A stretch of DNA of 64,000 bases from Mycobacterium sp. ELW1 (GTDB lineage: Bacteria > Actinomycetota > Actinomycetes > Mycobacteriales > Mycobacteriaceae): contig NZ_CP032155.1 in NCBI RefSeq assembly GCF_008329905.1, positions 1,116,001 to 1,180,000 on the forward strand, given 5' to 3'. Positions 18,750-28,479 of the stretch are shown here, piece by piece. The notes below the pieces were generated by a model that saw nothing but the letters and a program-made list of their open reading frames with translations, searched no databases and was not told the origin of the DNA. The position numbers and the translations under genes are program-made. The first letter of the stretch is position 1. Each line of letters opens with the position of its first letter.

Positions 18750-19915
18750 CTTCGGTAGCACCGGTACCCCGGCTGATCGAGCAGTTCGAGCGCGGTCTCG
18801 ATGCCCCGATCTGCCTGACCTGGGAGCTGACCTACGCCTGCAACCTGGCGTGCGTGCACTGCCTGTCGTCGTCCGGCAAGCGCGACCCGCGTGAGCTGTC
18901 CACTCGCCAGTGCATGGACATCATCGACGAGCTCGAGCGCATGCAGGTCTTCTACGTCAACATCGGTGGCGGCGAACCCACTGTGCGCCCGGACTTCTGG
19001 GAGCTGGTGGACTACGCCACCGCGCACCACGTCGGGGTCAAGTTCTCCACCAACGGCGTCCGCATCACCCCCGAGGTGGCCGCGCGACTGGCCGCGAGCG
19101 ACTACGTCGACGTGCAGATCTCCCTCGACGGCGCCACGGCGGAGGTCAACGACGCCGTGCGCGGCCCCGGTTCGTTCGAGATGGCCACCCGGGCGCTGGA
19201 GAATCTGGCCGCCGCCGGCTTCAAAGACGCCAAGATCTCCGTGGTGGTCACCCGCCACAACGTCGACCAGCTCGATGAATTCAAAGCTCTCGCGGACCGC
19301 TACGGCGCCACCCTGCGCATCACGCGGCTGCGTCCTTCCGGGCGCGGCGCCGACGTCTGGGACGAGCTGCACCCGACAGCCGAGCAGCAGGTGACGCTTT
19401 ACAACTGGCTGGTCGCCAAGGGTGAGGGAGTGCTGACCGGCGACTCGTTCTTCCACCTGTCCGGCCTGGGCGCGCCAGGTGCGCTGTCCGGGCTGAACAT
19501 GTGCGGCGCGGGCCGGGTGGTCTGCCTGATCGACCCGGTCGGTGACGTCTACGCCTGCCCGTTCGCCATCCACGACCGCTTTCTGGCTGGAAACATCGTG
19601 CGGGACAACGGTTTCGACAACGTATGGAAGAACGCCCCGCTGTTCCGTGAACTGCGCGAGCCGCAGTCGGCCGGTGCCTGCGGCAGTTGCGGGCACTACG
19701 ACGCGTGCCGGGGCGGCTGCATGGCCGCGAAGTTCTTCACCGGTCTGCCGCTCGACGGTCCCGACCCGGAGTGCGTCGAGGGCTACGGGGTGCCCGCCCT
19801 GGCGACCGAGCGGGACAAGCCCCGCCCCAGCGCCGATCACTCCCGCGGCAAACCGATCCTGCTGACTCTGTCCACCCGGCCACCGGCCAAGCCCTGCAAC
19901 GAAAGTCCGATCTAG
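18746..19915 (+). CDS. mftC: Radical SAM maturase MftC
   Basis: This 389-residue enzyme performs the oxidative decarboxylation of the MftA C-terminal tyrosine and then carbon-carbon bond formation with valine. The radical SAM cluster motif CX3CX2C is at Cys32, Cys36 and Cys39 (TYACNLACVHC). The C-terminal SPASM domain (from about residue 250) carries the auxiliary-cluster cysteines in CGAGRVVC, VYACPFAI and CGSCGHYDACRGGCMAAK. It is coupled to mftB by a 4-base overlap. The closing 40 residues are basic and probably disordered. Confidence 0.97.
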   Translation: MTSVAPVPRLIEQFERGLDAPICLTWELTYACNLACVHCLSSSGKRDPRELSTRQCMDIIDELERMQVFYVNIGGGEPTVRPDFWELVDYATAHHVGVKFSTNGVRITPEVAARLAASDYVDVQISLDGATAEVNDAVRGPGSFEMATRALENLAAAGFKDAKISVVVTRHNVDQLDEFKALADRYGATLRITRLRPSGRGADVWDELHPTAEQQVTLYNWLVAKGEGVLTGDSFFHLSGLGAPGALSGLNMCGAGRVVCLIDPVGDVYACPFAIHDRFLAGNIVRDNGFDNVWKNAPLFRELREPQSAGACGSCGHYDACRGGCMAAKFFTGLPLDGPDPECVEGYGVPALATERDKPRPSADHSRGKPILLTLSTRPPAKPCNESPI

Positions 19916-19917
19916 TC

Positions 19918-21111
19918 ATGGCACGCGACACCTGGTTCGAAACCGTCGCCATCGCGCAGCAGCGCGCCAAGAAGCGCCTCCCCAAGTCTGCGTACGGCGC
20001 ACTCATCGGTGGCAGTGAGAAGGGCCTCACGGTCAACGGCAACAACGAAGCCTTCAATGAGCTGGGCTTCGCCCCGCACGTCATCGGCGCGCTCGAAAAG
20101 CGCGACATGGCAACCACGGTGATGGGCCAAGAGGTTTCGGTGCCCGTGCTGATCTCACCGACCGGGGTGCAGGCCGTGCACCCTGACGGCGAGGTGGCCG
20201 TCGCCCGCGCCGCCGCGGCCCGCGGCACCGCGATGGGGTTGTCGTCGTTTGCCAGCAAGCCCATCGAAGAGGTCGTCGCGGCCAACCCGAAGACGTTCTT
20301 TCAGATCTACTGGCTGGGCGACCGGGACGCCATCGCCGCCCGCGCCGAGCGGGCCCGCGCCGCCGGGGCCGTCGGGCTCATCGTGACCACCGACTGGAGC
20401 TTCAGCCACGGGCGGGACTGGGGCAGCCCCAAGATCCCGGAAAAAATGGACCTCAAGACCATGATCAAGATGAGTCCCGAGGTTCTGACCAAGCCGAGCT
20501 GGTTCTACCAGTGGGCCAAGACCCTGCGCCCGCCGGCCCTGTCGGTGCCGAACCAGGCCGGCAGAGGCGAGGCCGGCCCGGCGTTCTTCGACGCCTACGG
20601 CCAGTGGATGGGCACGCCCCCGCCCACCTGGGACGACATCGCCTGGCTGCGCGAGCTGTGGGGCGGACCGTTCATGCTCAAGGGTGTCATGCGGATCGAT
20701 GACGCCAAACGCGCTGTGGACGCTGGCGTTTCGGCGATCTCGGTGTCCAACCACGGTGGCAACAACCTGGACGGCACCCCGGCGTCGATCCGCGCGCTGC
20801 CTGCCATCGCGGAGGCGGTGGGCGACCAGGTCGAGGTGCTGCTGGACGGCGGTGTCCGCCGGGGCAGCGACGTCGTCAAGGCCTTGGCGCTGGGCGCCCG
20901 TGCGGTCATGATCGGCCGTGCCTACCTGTGGGGTTTGGCCGCCAACGGTCAGGCGGGTGTGGAGAACGTCCTCGACATCCTGACCGGTGGCATCGACTCG
21001 GCCCTGCGGGGGCTGGGCAAGGCGTCGGTTCACGACCTGACAGCCGAGGACATCTTGGTGCCGGACGGCTTCGTCCGGGCGCTGGGAGTGCCCGGCGGCG
21101 GGACGCACTGA
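19918..21111 (+). CDS. mftD: Pre-mycofactocin synthase MftD (FMN-dependent)
   Basis: This 397-residue protein belongs to the FMN-dependent alpha-hydroxyacid oxidase family. In the mycofactocin pathway it oxidatively deaminates the AHDP intermediate to pre-mycofactocin, the first redox-active form. VPVLISPTGVQAVHPDGE, the FMN-phosphate region LLDGGVRRGSDVVKALALGA and ISVSNHGGNNLDG are present. The ATG lies two bases after the mftC stop. The older name lldD1 reflects homology to lactate dehydrogenase only. Confidence 0.95.
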   Translation: MARDTWFETVAIAQQRAKKRLPKSAYGALIGGSEKGLTVNGNNEAFNELGFAPHVIGALEKRDMATTVMGQEVSVPVLISPTGVQAVHPDGEVAVARAAAARGTAMGLSSFASKPIEEVVAANPKTFFQIYWLGDRDAIAARAERARAAGAVGLIVTTDWSFSHGRDWGSPKIPEKMDLKTMIKMSPEVLTKPSWFYQWAKTLRPPALSVPNQAGRGEAGPAFFDAYGQWMGTPPPTWDDIAWLRELWGGPFMLKGVMRIDDAKRAVDAGVSAISVSNHGGNNLDGTPASIRALPAIAEAVGDQVEVLLDGGVRRGSDVVKALALGARAVMIGRAYLWGLAANGQAGVENVLDILTGGIDSALRGLGKASVHDLTAEDILVPDGFVRALGVPGGGTH

Positions 21112-21237
21112 CCCCGTCATAACCTAGCCTCTGGTGCTGGCGTGACTGACGGGACGACGGTGAACGCTCCTGGTGGGCACCGCGGTCCCGATTGCGAAAG
21201 AAATCCGTCTTCTCCTCGAACAATTGGCGCACAGCAG

Positions 21238-21981
21238 GTGAATTCGGCCTACCATCGGCGCGTGGCTTTCCGGAGCGAGCTGGGCAACTCGACATCGAGT
21301 CAGCTTCGCGATACCTCGCCCACGATCTTGATCCCGGTCGGTTCGACCGAGCAGCATGGCCCGCACCTGCCGCTGGACACCGACACCCGCATCGCCACCG
21401 CGGTCGCCCGGGCCGCCACCGACGACCTCAACGGCTCCGGTCATGATCAGTTTCTGCTCGCGCCCGCGATCGCCTACGGCGCGTCCGGCGAGCATGAGGG
21501 CTTTGCCGGGACCGTGTCGATCGGCACCGCGGCGCTGACGACTGTGCTGGTCGAGTACGGTCGTTCGGCGTGTGGCTGGGCGCGACGGGTGGTCTTCGTC
21601 AACGGTCACGGTGGCAACCTGGAAGCCATGCGCTCCGCGGTGCGCCTGCTGCGCACCGAGGGCCGCGACGCCGCCTGGTGCCCGTGCATCGCCGAGGGCG
21701 GCGATGCCCACGCCGGTCATACGGAAACGTCTGTATTGCTACATATTTCGCCGGCGGACGTCCGCACCGATGCCTGGTGTAGCGGTAACAGGGCACCACT
21801 GGCTACCCTTTTGCCGCAGATGCGTCTCGGGGGGGTGGCCGCGGTGAGTGAGGTGGGCGTGCTGGGTGACCCGACGACGGCGACTCCGGTCGAGGGTGAG
21901 CGCATCTTCGCGCAGATGGTCGCCGATTGTTCACGACGTGTCGGCCGGTGGCGCCCGGCCGGCGACGGGCTGCTGATATGA
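21238..21981 (+). CDS. mftE: Mycofactocin peptidase MftE (creatininase family)
   Basis: This 247-residue metallopeptidase releases the modified C-terminal dipeptide from MftA. The metal-binding set is visible in [25 protein letters not shown] and [12 protein letters not shown] at 21238 yields the usual N-terminus [10 protein letters not shown]. It starts 126 bases after mftD, the only real gap in the locus; that gap contains no further gene and might hold a secondary promoter. Its stop overlaps the mftF start (ATGA). Confidence 0.93.
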   Translation: MNSAYHRRVAFRSELGNSTSSQLRDTSPTILIPVGSTEQHGPHLPLDTDTRIATAVARAATDDLNGSGHDQFLLAPAIAYGASGEHEGFAGTVSIGTAALTTVLVEYGRSACGWARRVVFVNGHGGNLEAMRSAVRLLRTEGRDAAWCPCIAEGGDAHAGHTETSVLLHISPADVRTDAWCSGNRAPLATLLPQMRLGGVAAVSEVGVLGDPTTATPVEGERIFAQMVADCSRRVGRWRPAGDGLLI

Positions 21982-23390
21982 CCCAGCCGCGGTTGCCCGA
22001 CGGCTTCGCGGTACAGGTCGATCGTCGGGTGCGCACACTCGCCGAGGGCTCGGCCCTGCTCGGGGGTTCACCGACCCGGCTGCTGCGCCTGGCGCCGGCG
22101 GCCCAGACCTTGCTGGACGGCGGCCGCCTCGAGGTGCGCGACGCGGTGAGCGCCCAGTTGGCCCGCACGCTGCTCGACGCCACCGTCGCTCATCCCCGCC
22201 CCGCGGGAGGTCCTTCGCATCGCGACGTCACCGTGGTTGTTCCGGTGCGCAACAACCCCTTTGGACTCTATCGGTTGATCATGTCCCTGCGCGGTATGCG
22301 GGTGGTGGTCGTCGACGACGGATCTGAGATGCCGGTTCAGCCCGACGATTTCGCCGGTGCCCGCTGTGACGTCGAGGTGGTACGCCACGCGCGCAGCAAA
22401 GGCCCGGCGGCAGCTCGTAACACCGGGCTTGCCTCTTGTGCAACAGATTTCGTTGCTTTCCTGGACTCCGATGTCGTGCCGCGGCGCGGCTGGCTCGAGG
22501 CGCTGCTAGGTCACTTCTGTGATCCCGCGGTGGCGCTGGTGGCCCCGCGCATCGTCGGGCTCGGACACAGCGATCAGCTGGTCGCCCGCTACGAGTCGGT
22601 GCGGTCGTCGCTGGACCTCGGTGAGCGCGAGGCTCCGGTGATGCCCTACGGGCGGGTGTCCTACGTGCCCAGTGCGGCGATCATCTGCCGGCGCTCGGTG
22701 CTGCTCGAGGTCGGGGGATTCGACGAGACCCTGCCCTCGGGTGAAGATGTTGACCTGTGCTGGCGGTTGATCGAGTCGGGCTCGCGGCTGCGCTACGAAC
22801 CGATCGCGCTGGTCGCCCACGAGCACCGCACTCAGATGCGAGAGTGGCTGGGTCGCAAGGCGTTCTATGGCAGCTCCGCAGCTCCGTTGTCGATCCGGCA
22901 CCCGGACAAGATGGCCCCGGTGGTGATTTCGGCGTGGAGCCTGCTGGTGTGGTTGCTGATGGCCATGGGCTCGGTGAGCGGCTATCTGGCCTCGCTGGTG
23001 TTCGCCGGGGTGACCACCCGCCGCACGGCCAAGGCCATGCAGAACACCGACGCAGGCATATCCGAAGTGATGGTCCTGGCTCTGCGCGGTATCGGCGCCG
23101 CCGCCCTGCAGCTGTCGGCGGCGGTCTGTCGGCATTACTGGCCGCTGGCGTTGGTGGCGGCTCTGTTGTCCCGCAGGTGCCGGCAGGCGATCCTGGTGGC
23201 GGCGGTGCTCGACGGCGTGCAGGACTGGATCACCCGCAACCGCAGCACCGACGTCGAGGGCAAACCGATCGGCCTGTTCGCCTACCTGTTGCTCAAGCGT
23301 CTCGACGATCTGGCCTACGGCGCCGGGCTGTGGACGGGTGTCATCCGCGAGCGCACGTTGCGGCCGTTGAAGCCGCAGATCAAAACCTGA
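21978..23390 (+). CDS. mftF: Mycofactocin glycosyltransferase MftF
   Basis: This 470-residue family 2 glycosyltransferase decorates pre-mycofactocin with a beta-1,4-glucan chain. The nucleotide-sugar site motifs VVVDDGS and the DxD-type FLDSDV are in the central GT-A domain (about residues 90-300). The C-terminal part has hydrophobic helices ([16 protein letters not shown], then [10 protein letters not shown] and LQLSAAVC), so the enzyme is membrane-associated. The start is coupled to mftE. Confidence 0.93.
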   Translation: MTQPRLPDGFAVQVDRRVRTLAEGSALLGGSPTRLLRLAPAAQTLLDGGRLEVRDAVSAQLARTLLDATVAHPRPAGGPSHRDVTVVVPVRNNPFGLYRLIMSLRGMRVVVVDDGSEMPVQPDDFAGARCDVEVVRHARSKGPAAARNTGLASCATDFVAFLDSDVVPRRGWLEALLGHFCDPAVALVAPRIVGLGHSDQLVARYESVRSSLDLGEREAPVMPYGRVSYVPSAAIICRRSVLLEVGGFDETLPSGEDVDLCWRLIESGSRLRYEPIALVAHEHRTQMREWLGRKAFYGSSAAPLSIRHPDKMAPVVISAWSLLVWLLMAMGSVSGYLASLVFAGVTTRRTAKAMQNTDAGISEVMVLALRGIGAAALQLSAAVCRHYWPLALVAALLSRRCRQAILVAAVLDGVQDWITRNRSTDVEGKPIGLFAYLLLKRLDDLAYGAGLWTGVIRERTLRPLKPQIKT

Positions 23391-23394
23391 CTCG

Positions 23395-24837
23395 GTGGCC
23401 GACCACAACACCCGCAGCGACGTCCTGATCGTCGGTGCCGGCAGCGCCGGATCGGTGCTGGCCGAGCGCCTCTCGGCGGACCCGTCGTGCCGGGTCACCG
23501 TCGTCGAAACCGGCCCCGGCCCCGACGAACCGGGTGTCCGGGACCTCACCCGCAACGGACTGCAGTTGCCGATCGGCGCCGCGAGCCCGCTGGCCCAGCG
23601 CTATCGCAGCCGCCTGACCGACGACCCGCCCCGGGACGCCGACATCGTCCGCGGTGTGACGGTGGGTGGCTCCGGCGCGGTCAACGGTGGCTACTTCTGC
23701 CGGGCACTGCCCGTCGACTTCGACGGGCCTGGCGTGCCGGGCTGGTCATGGAGCGAGGTCAGACCGCACTACCGTGCCATCCAGACCGACCTGGACTTCC
23801 CCGACCGCGCCGACGGTGGTCCCATCGCCATCCGGCGCACCGACGAACTCGTCGGCAGCACAGCAGCTTTCGTCGACGCCGTCCAGGCTGCCGGACTGCG
23901 CTGGCTGCCCGACCTCAACACCGAGCCCACCGGGGACAACGCGCCACCCGGCATCGGGGCGGTGCCGCTGAACATCGTCGACGGTGTGCGCAGCGGCCCG
24001 GGCGCGGCCTTCCTGGAACCGGCCGCCGCCCGCCCCAATCTGACCGTGCTACCGCGCACCCGAGTCCTGCGCGTCAGACTGTCCGGCGGTCGCGCAGTCG
24101 GGGTCGAGACCGCCGGGCCGAACGGGCCGGGCGTGTTGGAAGCCGACCGCGTGGTCCTCTCGGCGGGTGCCATCTCCTCGGCGCAACTCCTCATGCTCTC
24201 GGGTGTCGGGCCCGCCGCGACCCTGCGCCGGCTCGGTATCGCGGTGTCGGCCGACCTGCCGGTGGGGCAACGAACCTGGGACCACCCGGAGTGGGTGCTG
24301 CCGACAACCTGGACCGTCGCGCCGCAGCGGCCGGTGCTCGAAGTGGTGCTGGTGATCGATGGCCTCGAGATTCGTCCGTACACAGGTGGTTTCATCGCCA
24401 TGGTCGGTGACGGCACCGCCGGCCGTCCCGATTGGCCCCACCTCGGTGTGGCGCTGATGAGTCCCCGGGCCACCGGGCACGTCGCGCTGCAGTCGGCCGA
24501 CCCGATGGTCACCCCGTTGATCGAGCACCATTACGACAGCGCGGGCGAGGACACCGCCGCGTTGCGGCGCGGCTGCGACTACGCCGCTGAGATACTAGGA
24601 ACCACAACACCACTCGGTGAGCCGATGTGGTCGACCTCCCAGCATCTCTGCGGCACGGCTCCGATGGGGCTCGAGACCGACGAGTATGCCGTCGTCGATC
24701 CGCGGTGCCGAGTGCGGGGGATCGACAATCTCTGGGTGGTGGACGGTTCAGTCCTGCCGCGTATCACCAGCCGCGGCCCCCACGCGACGATCGCGATGAT
24801 CGGGCACCGCGCCGCTGACTTCGTGTCGGCGGGTTAA
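23395..24837 (+). CDS. mftG: Mycofactocin dehydrogenase MftG (GMC family)
   Basis: This 480-residue FAD-dependent GMC oxidoreductase is thought to re-oxidise mycofactocinol and pass electrons to respiration. The FAD-binding VLIVGAGSAGSVLAERLSAD opens the protein, VTVGGSGAVNGGYFCR follows near residue 90, and the C-terminal block is VVDGSVLPRITSRGPHATIAMIG in two pieces. GTG at 23395 is four bases after mftF, without an obvious Shine-Dalgarno. Its last 90 bases overlap the 3' end of the opposing MFS gene. Confidence 0.93.
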   Translation: MADHNTRSDVLIVGAGSAGSVLAERLSADPSCRVTVVETGPGPDEPGVRDLTRNGLQLPIGAASPLAQRYRSRLTDDPPRDADIVRGVTVGGSGAVNGGYFCRALPVDFDGPGVPGWSWSEVRPHYRAIQTDLDFPDRADGGPIAIRRTDELVGSTAAFVDAVQAAGLRWLPDLNTEPTGDNAPPGIGAVPLNIVDGVRSGPGAAFLEPAAARPNLTVLPRTRVLRVRLSGGRAVGVETAGPNGPGVLEADRVVLSAGAISSAQLLMLSGVGPAATLRRLGIAVSADLPVGQRTWDHPEWVLPTTWTVAPQRPVLEVVLVIDGLEIRPYTGGFIAMVGDGTAGRPDWPHLGVALMSPRATGHVALQSADPMVTPLIEHHYDSAGEDTAALRRGCDYAAEILGTTTPLGEPMWSTSQHLCGTAPMGLETDEYAVVDPRCRVRGIDNLWVVDGSVLPRITSRGPHATIAMIGHRAADFVSAG

Positions 24838-26394
24838 CCGTCGGACGAGCCGCAGTTGGCGGCCGTCCCGGCCAGGGGCCCACAACCCGATCAGCACGGC
24901 GGCACCCGCGACGAGAATCGCGAGCACCATGATCGAGCTCTGCATTGCGTGCAGGAAGGCCGACTTGCTGATGTCGGCCAGCTGGGCGCCGGCGGGCCCG
25001 AGCCGGGTGGAGACCGCCAGCGCTTCGGCCAGTGAACCACCGGCGGACTGTCGCACGGGCGGCGGAAACGCCGACAGTTGGTCGCCGAGGCGGTGAGTGT
25101 ATTGACCGGCCAGCACCGAGCCCGCCAGGGCGATACCCAGCGCGGCACCGACTTCACGGACGGTGTCGTTGACCGCCGACGCCACACCCTGCTTGTCGTC
25201 GGGTGCGGCGTTCATGATCGCCGACGTGGTCGGGGCGGTGCACAGCCCGACTCCAGTGGAAAGTACCAGCAGCGGCCAGGCCAAGCTGAGGTAGGACGAG
25301 TCGATCCGCAGAGTCAACAGACAGATGAATCCGGCTGTCAGGAAGAGCAATCCGGTGAAGACGACCACCCGCAAACCCAGCCGCGGCAGGTACCACGACG
25401 ACGTCACGGACAGCACGGCCAGCGGGAGTACCAGTGGGGTCAGCGCCATTGCGGTTTGCAACGCCGAGTAGCCCAAAATCAGCTGTGTGCACTGCATGAC
25501 CAGGAACATGAACCCGAAGTTGGCCAGGAACAACACCGCGATCGCAGCCGCACCGGTCGCGAAATCGGCTCGCCGAAAAAGGGATACATCGAGCAGCGGA
25601 TGTATTCGGTGGGCTTCCAATACGCCGAATGCCACCGCAAGCGCCAGCCCCGCGGCGAGACAGCAGATCACCAGCGGATCCGACCAGCCGCGTTGGGGCG
25701 CCTCGACGATGCCGAACACCAGTATTGCGACGGCGCCTGCGATCAGTACCGCGCCGGGCCAGTCGAGCGGGGGAGTCGCAGCGTCGCGGGAATCGCTGAC
25801 CGTCCAGGTCAGCACGAACAGCAGCACGCCTGCGCCTGCCAATGCCCAGAAGATCGACTGCCACGGCCAAAATCGCAGCAAGACACCGGAACCCAACATT
25901 CCAAGCACCGCTCCGCTGCCGGCCACCGCGGCCCAGATGCCAACCGCCTTGGTGCGTTCCGACTTCGGGTAGACCACGGTGAGAAGGGACAGCGTGGCCG
26001 GCATGACGAACGCAGCTCCGGCTCCGGCCACCGCTCGGGCGGCGATGATCTGAATCGGTGAGTCGAAGAAGATCGGCGCCAGCGATGCCGACGTGAAAAT
26101 GGCCAGGCCGATCAATAGAGCGCCGCGGCGGCCGTAGCGGTCACCGATGGCTCCGGCCGGCAGCAGCAGGCAGGCCAGAACCAGCGTGTAGCTGTCGACA
26201 ACCCAGGTGAGCTGGGACTGGTTGGCCGAGGTCGACACGGCGATGTCGCCCAGCGCGGTGTTGAGGGCGATCATCGAGGAGATCACCAGCGCCACGCCCA
26301 GGCAGGCGACGGCCAATGTCCACGTTCGCTGCAGAGTCGAGACGTCCTGGAGTCGGCTATCGGTACCCTTGTCGGGCCGGATCGAGGTGTCCAC
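24748..26394 (-). CDS. MFS drug/proton antiporter (DHA2, 14-helix type)
   Basis: This 548-residue transporter belongs to the EmrB/QacA group. About 14 hydrophobic helices and the motif GDRYGRRGALLIG (motif A) are present, with the antiporter motif C region GSGAVLGMLGSGVLL. GTG at 26394 is chosen for AAGGAAGG upstream. The last ~30 residues are Arg-rich and antisense to mftG, so the natural end is odd but no earlier stop exists. It is divergent from a TetR gene with a perfect palindrome between them, a standard efflux pump-repressor pair. Confidence 0.85.
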   Translation of the reverse strand: MDTSIRPDKGTDSRLQDVSTLQRTWTLAVACLGVALVISSMIALNTALGDIAVSTSANQSQLTWVVDSYTLVLACLLLPAGAIGDRYGRRGALLIGLAIFTSASLAPIFFDSPIQIIAARAVAGAGAAFVMPATLSLLTVVYPKSERTKAVGIWAAVAGSGAVLGMLGSGVLLRFWPWQSIFWALAGAGVLLFVLTWTVSDSRDAATPPLDWPGAVLIAGAVAILVFGIVEAPQRGWSDPLVICCLAAGLALAVAFGVLEAHRIHPLLDVSLFRRADFATGAAAIAVLFLANFGFMFLVMQCTQLILGYSALQTAMALTPLVLPLAVLSVTSSWYLPRLGLRVVVFTGLLFLTAGFICLLTLRIDSSYLSLAWPLLVLSTGVGLCTAPTTSAIMNAAPDDKQGVASAVNDTVREVGAALGIALAGSVLAGQYTHRLGDQLSAFPPPVRQSAGGSLAEALAVSTRLGPAGAQLADISKSAFLHAMQSSIMVLAILVAGAAVLIGLWAPGRDGRQLRLVRRLTRRHEVSGAVPDHRDRRVGAAAGDTRQD

Positions 26395-26426
26395 GCAGGG
26401 CCTTCCTTCGGTCGCAGGTCCAACTG

Positions 26427-26443
26427 TGAGACTATCCGTCTCA
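26427..26443. promoter_or_regulatory. Perfect palindrome, likely operator of the TetR/MFS pair
   Basis: TGAGAC-TATCC-GTCTCA has six-base perfect arms. It lies in the 93-base divergent region, 32 bases from the MFS start and 44 bases from the TetR start, right for control of both promoters. Confidence 0.75.
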
Positions 26444-26487
26444 AAAATATTCAAACGTGCTGATCGGCACCGGGGAGGATTCAACTC

Positions 26488-27138
26488 ATGGCAAGCCGAC
26501 GCAGTGACCCCAGACCTGCGCGTTCACGCGCGCGGTTACTGGACGCCGCAACGGCATTGCTGCGCACGGGCGGCCCCAGCGCGGTCACCGTAGACGCCGT
26601 AACGCGCGGCGCGAACGTCGCCAGGGCAACCCTGTACCGGCATTTCCCGAGCGGAAACGACTTGCTGGCCGCCGCGTTCCACAGCTTGATCCCGCCCGCC
26701 CCCATGCCGCCGGAATCCGGGACGTTGCGGGAGCGCCTGCTGGCACTGCTGCAGGCGCAGGCCGACCTCATCTCGGAGACCCCGGCCCTGTTGTCAGCGA
26801 CCTACTGGCTGGCGCTGGGCCCGGACATGGAACACCTGCCCGGCAAGGCCGGGGACGCCGACAGCCCGGAGGTCCGCACCCTGCGGGAGCGGGTGGCCCA
26901 GCAGTACGGCGCACCGTTCGACGCGATCTTCGACAGCCCGGACGCCCGGCGTGAACTCGGCGAGGTCGACCGCGCGCAGGCCATCATGCTGTTGATCGGC
27001 CCGCTGGTTGCCGGCCGGATCAGTACGCTCGCCGACTTCGACTACCGCGAGTGCGCCCGCGCCGCGGTGGACGGCTTTCTGGCCGTCCACCGGATCAGTG
27101 AAATCACTTCAGCGAGTAGCGAATCGGCAGGCGTTTGA
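26488..27138 (+). CDS. TetR-family repressor, probably of the adjacent MFS pump
   Basis: This 216-residue protein has its HTH at about residues 12-58 (ARLLDAATALLRTGGPSAV, then NVARATLYRHFPSGNDLLAA). ATG at 26488 has GGGGAGGA about 9 bases upstream. It is divergent from the MFS transporter, and its 3' end overlaps the convergent P450 gene by 35 bases. The ligand is unknown, probably a pump substrate. Confidence 0.85.
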   Translation: MASRRSDPRPARSRARLLDAATALLRTGGPSAVTVDAVTRGANVARATLYRHFPSGNDLLAAAFHSLIPPAPMPPESGTLRERLLALLQAQADLISETPALLSATYWLALGPDMEHLPGKAGDADSPEVRTLRERVAQQYGAPFDAIFDSPDARRELGEVDRAQAIMLLIGPLVAGRISTLADFDYRECARAAVDGFLAVHRISEITSASSESAGV

Positions 27139-28354
27139 GGCCACCGACGAAGGTGGTGGCCATCAGTTCGGGGTCGCCGGCGAGTTCGATGGACTTGATA
27201 CGCGGGACCAGTTCGGTGAAGAAGCTGTTCATCTCCATGCGGGCCAGGGCGGCACCCAGGCAGAAGTGCACGCCGTAGCCGAAGGACAGGTGCTTGTTGG
27301 GGTCGCGTCCGACGTCGAAGCGCATCGGGTCGGCGAAGACCTCTTCGTCGCGGTTGGCCGATACGTAGGACAGCAGCACGGCTTCGCCCTTGGCGATGGG
27401 GACACCGCGCACCTCGGTGTCGGCCTGGGCGGTGCGCATGAACTCCTTGACCGGCACGACGCAGCGGATCATCTCTTCGACCGCGGTGCCCATCAGGCCC
27501 GGATCATTCTGCAGCCGCTCGAGCTCGTCCTGGTTGCGGATGAGTTCCAGTAGACCGCCCGCGATTCCGGCACTGGTGGTGTCGTGGCCGGCGCTGGCGA
27601 CGATCACGTAATACGAAGCGGTGTCCATGTCGGACAACGGTTCTCCGTTGATCGTGGCGTTCGCGATCGCCGAGCTGAGATCCTCGGTGGGGTTTTCGCG
27701 GCGCGACGCGGTCAACGCGTTGAAGTAGTTGAAGAAGTCCAACAGCACCGCAAGCATGTCGTCGGTCTTGCCGCCGCGTTGGAACTCCTCGTCGTCGCCA
27801 CCGAACATCTCCTGGGTGAGCTTGAGCATCCGCGGAAAGTCCGATTCCGGCAGGCCCAGCAGCGACAGGATGATGTAGAGCGGGTAGTTGACCGCGATCT
27901 CCTGCACGAAGTCGAGCTCGGGCCCCTGCTCGAGCATCTTGTCGACATAGATCTTGGCCAGCTCGTCGCAGCGGGTCTTCAACGCGCGCATGGCTTTCGG
28001 GCGGAACCAGTCGGCGCCGATCTTGCGCATGTCGCGGTGCAGCGGATCGTCCATGTGAATCAGCGTGCGCAGGCCGATCCCGGCTTCCATCTGCGCGCGC
28101 AGTACGTCGTCGGCTTCGGCGATCGCCAGCAGTGGCCGCGGATCGTTGGTGAACAGGTCGTTCTGACGCTCGATGTCCATGATGTCGGCGTGCTTGGTGA
28201 TCGCCCAGAACGGCCGGTATCCCTCGGCCTCGACCCACGACACGGGGGCATGTGCACGCAGGTGAGCAAGCGAGGCGTGCATCCGCGTCTCATCGGTGTA
28301 GCCCAGCGGACTGGCCAGAACCCGGGCCGCCTTGTCCATGATCCGTGGGGTCAT
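27104..28354 (-). CDS. Cytochrome P450
   Basis: This 416-residue soluble bacterial P450 has the I-helix oxygen-activation motif ASAGHDTTSAG, the K-helix ExxR (AVEEMIR), and the heme-ligand loop LSFGYGVHFCLGAALAR with the axial cysteine. ATG at 28354 follows GAGGAGA; a longer frame to 28546 is open but lacks a site. The ferredoxin reductase at 14.6 kb could in principle supply electrons, but no ferredoxin is nearby. Family number and substrate are not determinable without a search; sterol or fatty acid hydroxylation is common in this genus. Confidence 0.92.
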   Translation of the reverse strand: MTPRIMDKAARVLASPLGYTDETRMHASLAHLRAHAPVSWVEAEGYRPFWAITKHADIMDIERQNDLFTNDPRPLLAIAEADDVLRAQMEAGIGLRTLIHMDDPLHRDMRKIGADWFRPKAMRALKTRCDELAKIYVDKMLEQGPELDFVQEIAVNYPLYIILSLLGLPESDFPRMLKLTQEMFGGDDEEFQRGGKTDDMLAVLLDFFNYFNALTASRRENPTEDLSSAIANATINGEPLSDMDTASYYVIVASAGHDTTSAGIAGGLLELIRNQDELERLQNDPGLMGTAVEEMIRCVVPVKEFMRTAQADTEVRGVPIAKGEAVLLSYVSANRDEEVFADPMRFDVGRDPNKHLSFGYGVHFCLGAALARMEMNSFFTELVPRIKSIELAGDPELMATTFVGGLKRLPIRYSLK

Positions 28355-28380
28355 CGGGTCTCCTCGCTCACTCATACCAG

Positions 28381-28409
28381 AAACTTGACGGGTGTCAGGT
28401 TGCAAGTTT
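28381..28409. promoter_or_regulatory. Nested inverted repeats upstream of the P450 gene
   Basis: AAACTTG at 28381-28387 pairs with CAAGTTT at 28403-28409 around a 15-base centre, and TGAC-GGGT-GTCA is nested inside. The element sits 27 bases upstream of the P450 start codon, so a TetR-type operator is plausible. Which regulator binds is unknown. Confidence 0.45.
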
Positions 28410-28479
28410 GGCGCGAATTCTGCCAGGTCGCAGGCAAATCGCGCGAATTGCCAGGTCATGGCTTGAGTGGCCCGCCGCG

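Noticed and set aside
18335..19840. A 501-codon minus-strand frame opposite mftA, mftB and mftC
   Set aside because: The plus-strand genes have diagnostic motifs; the antisense product is low-complexity.
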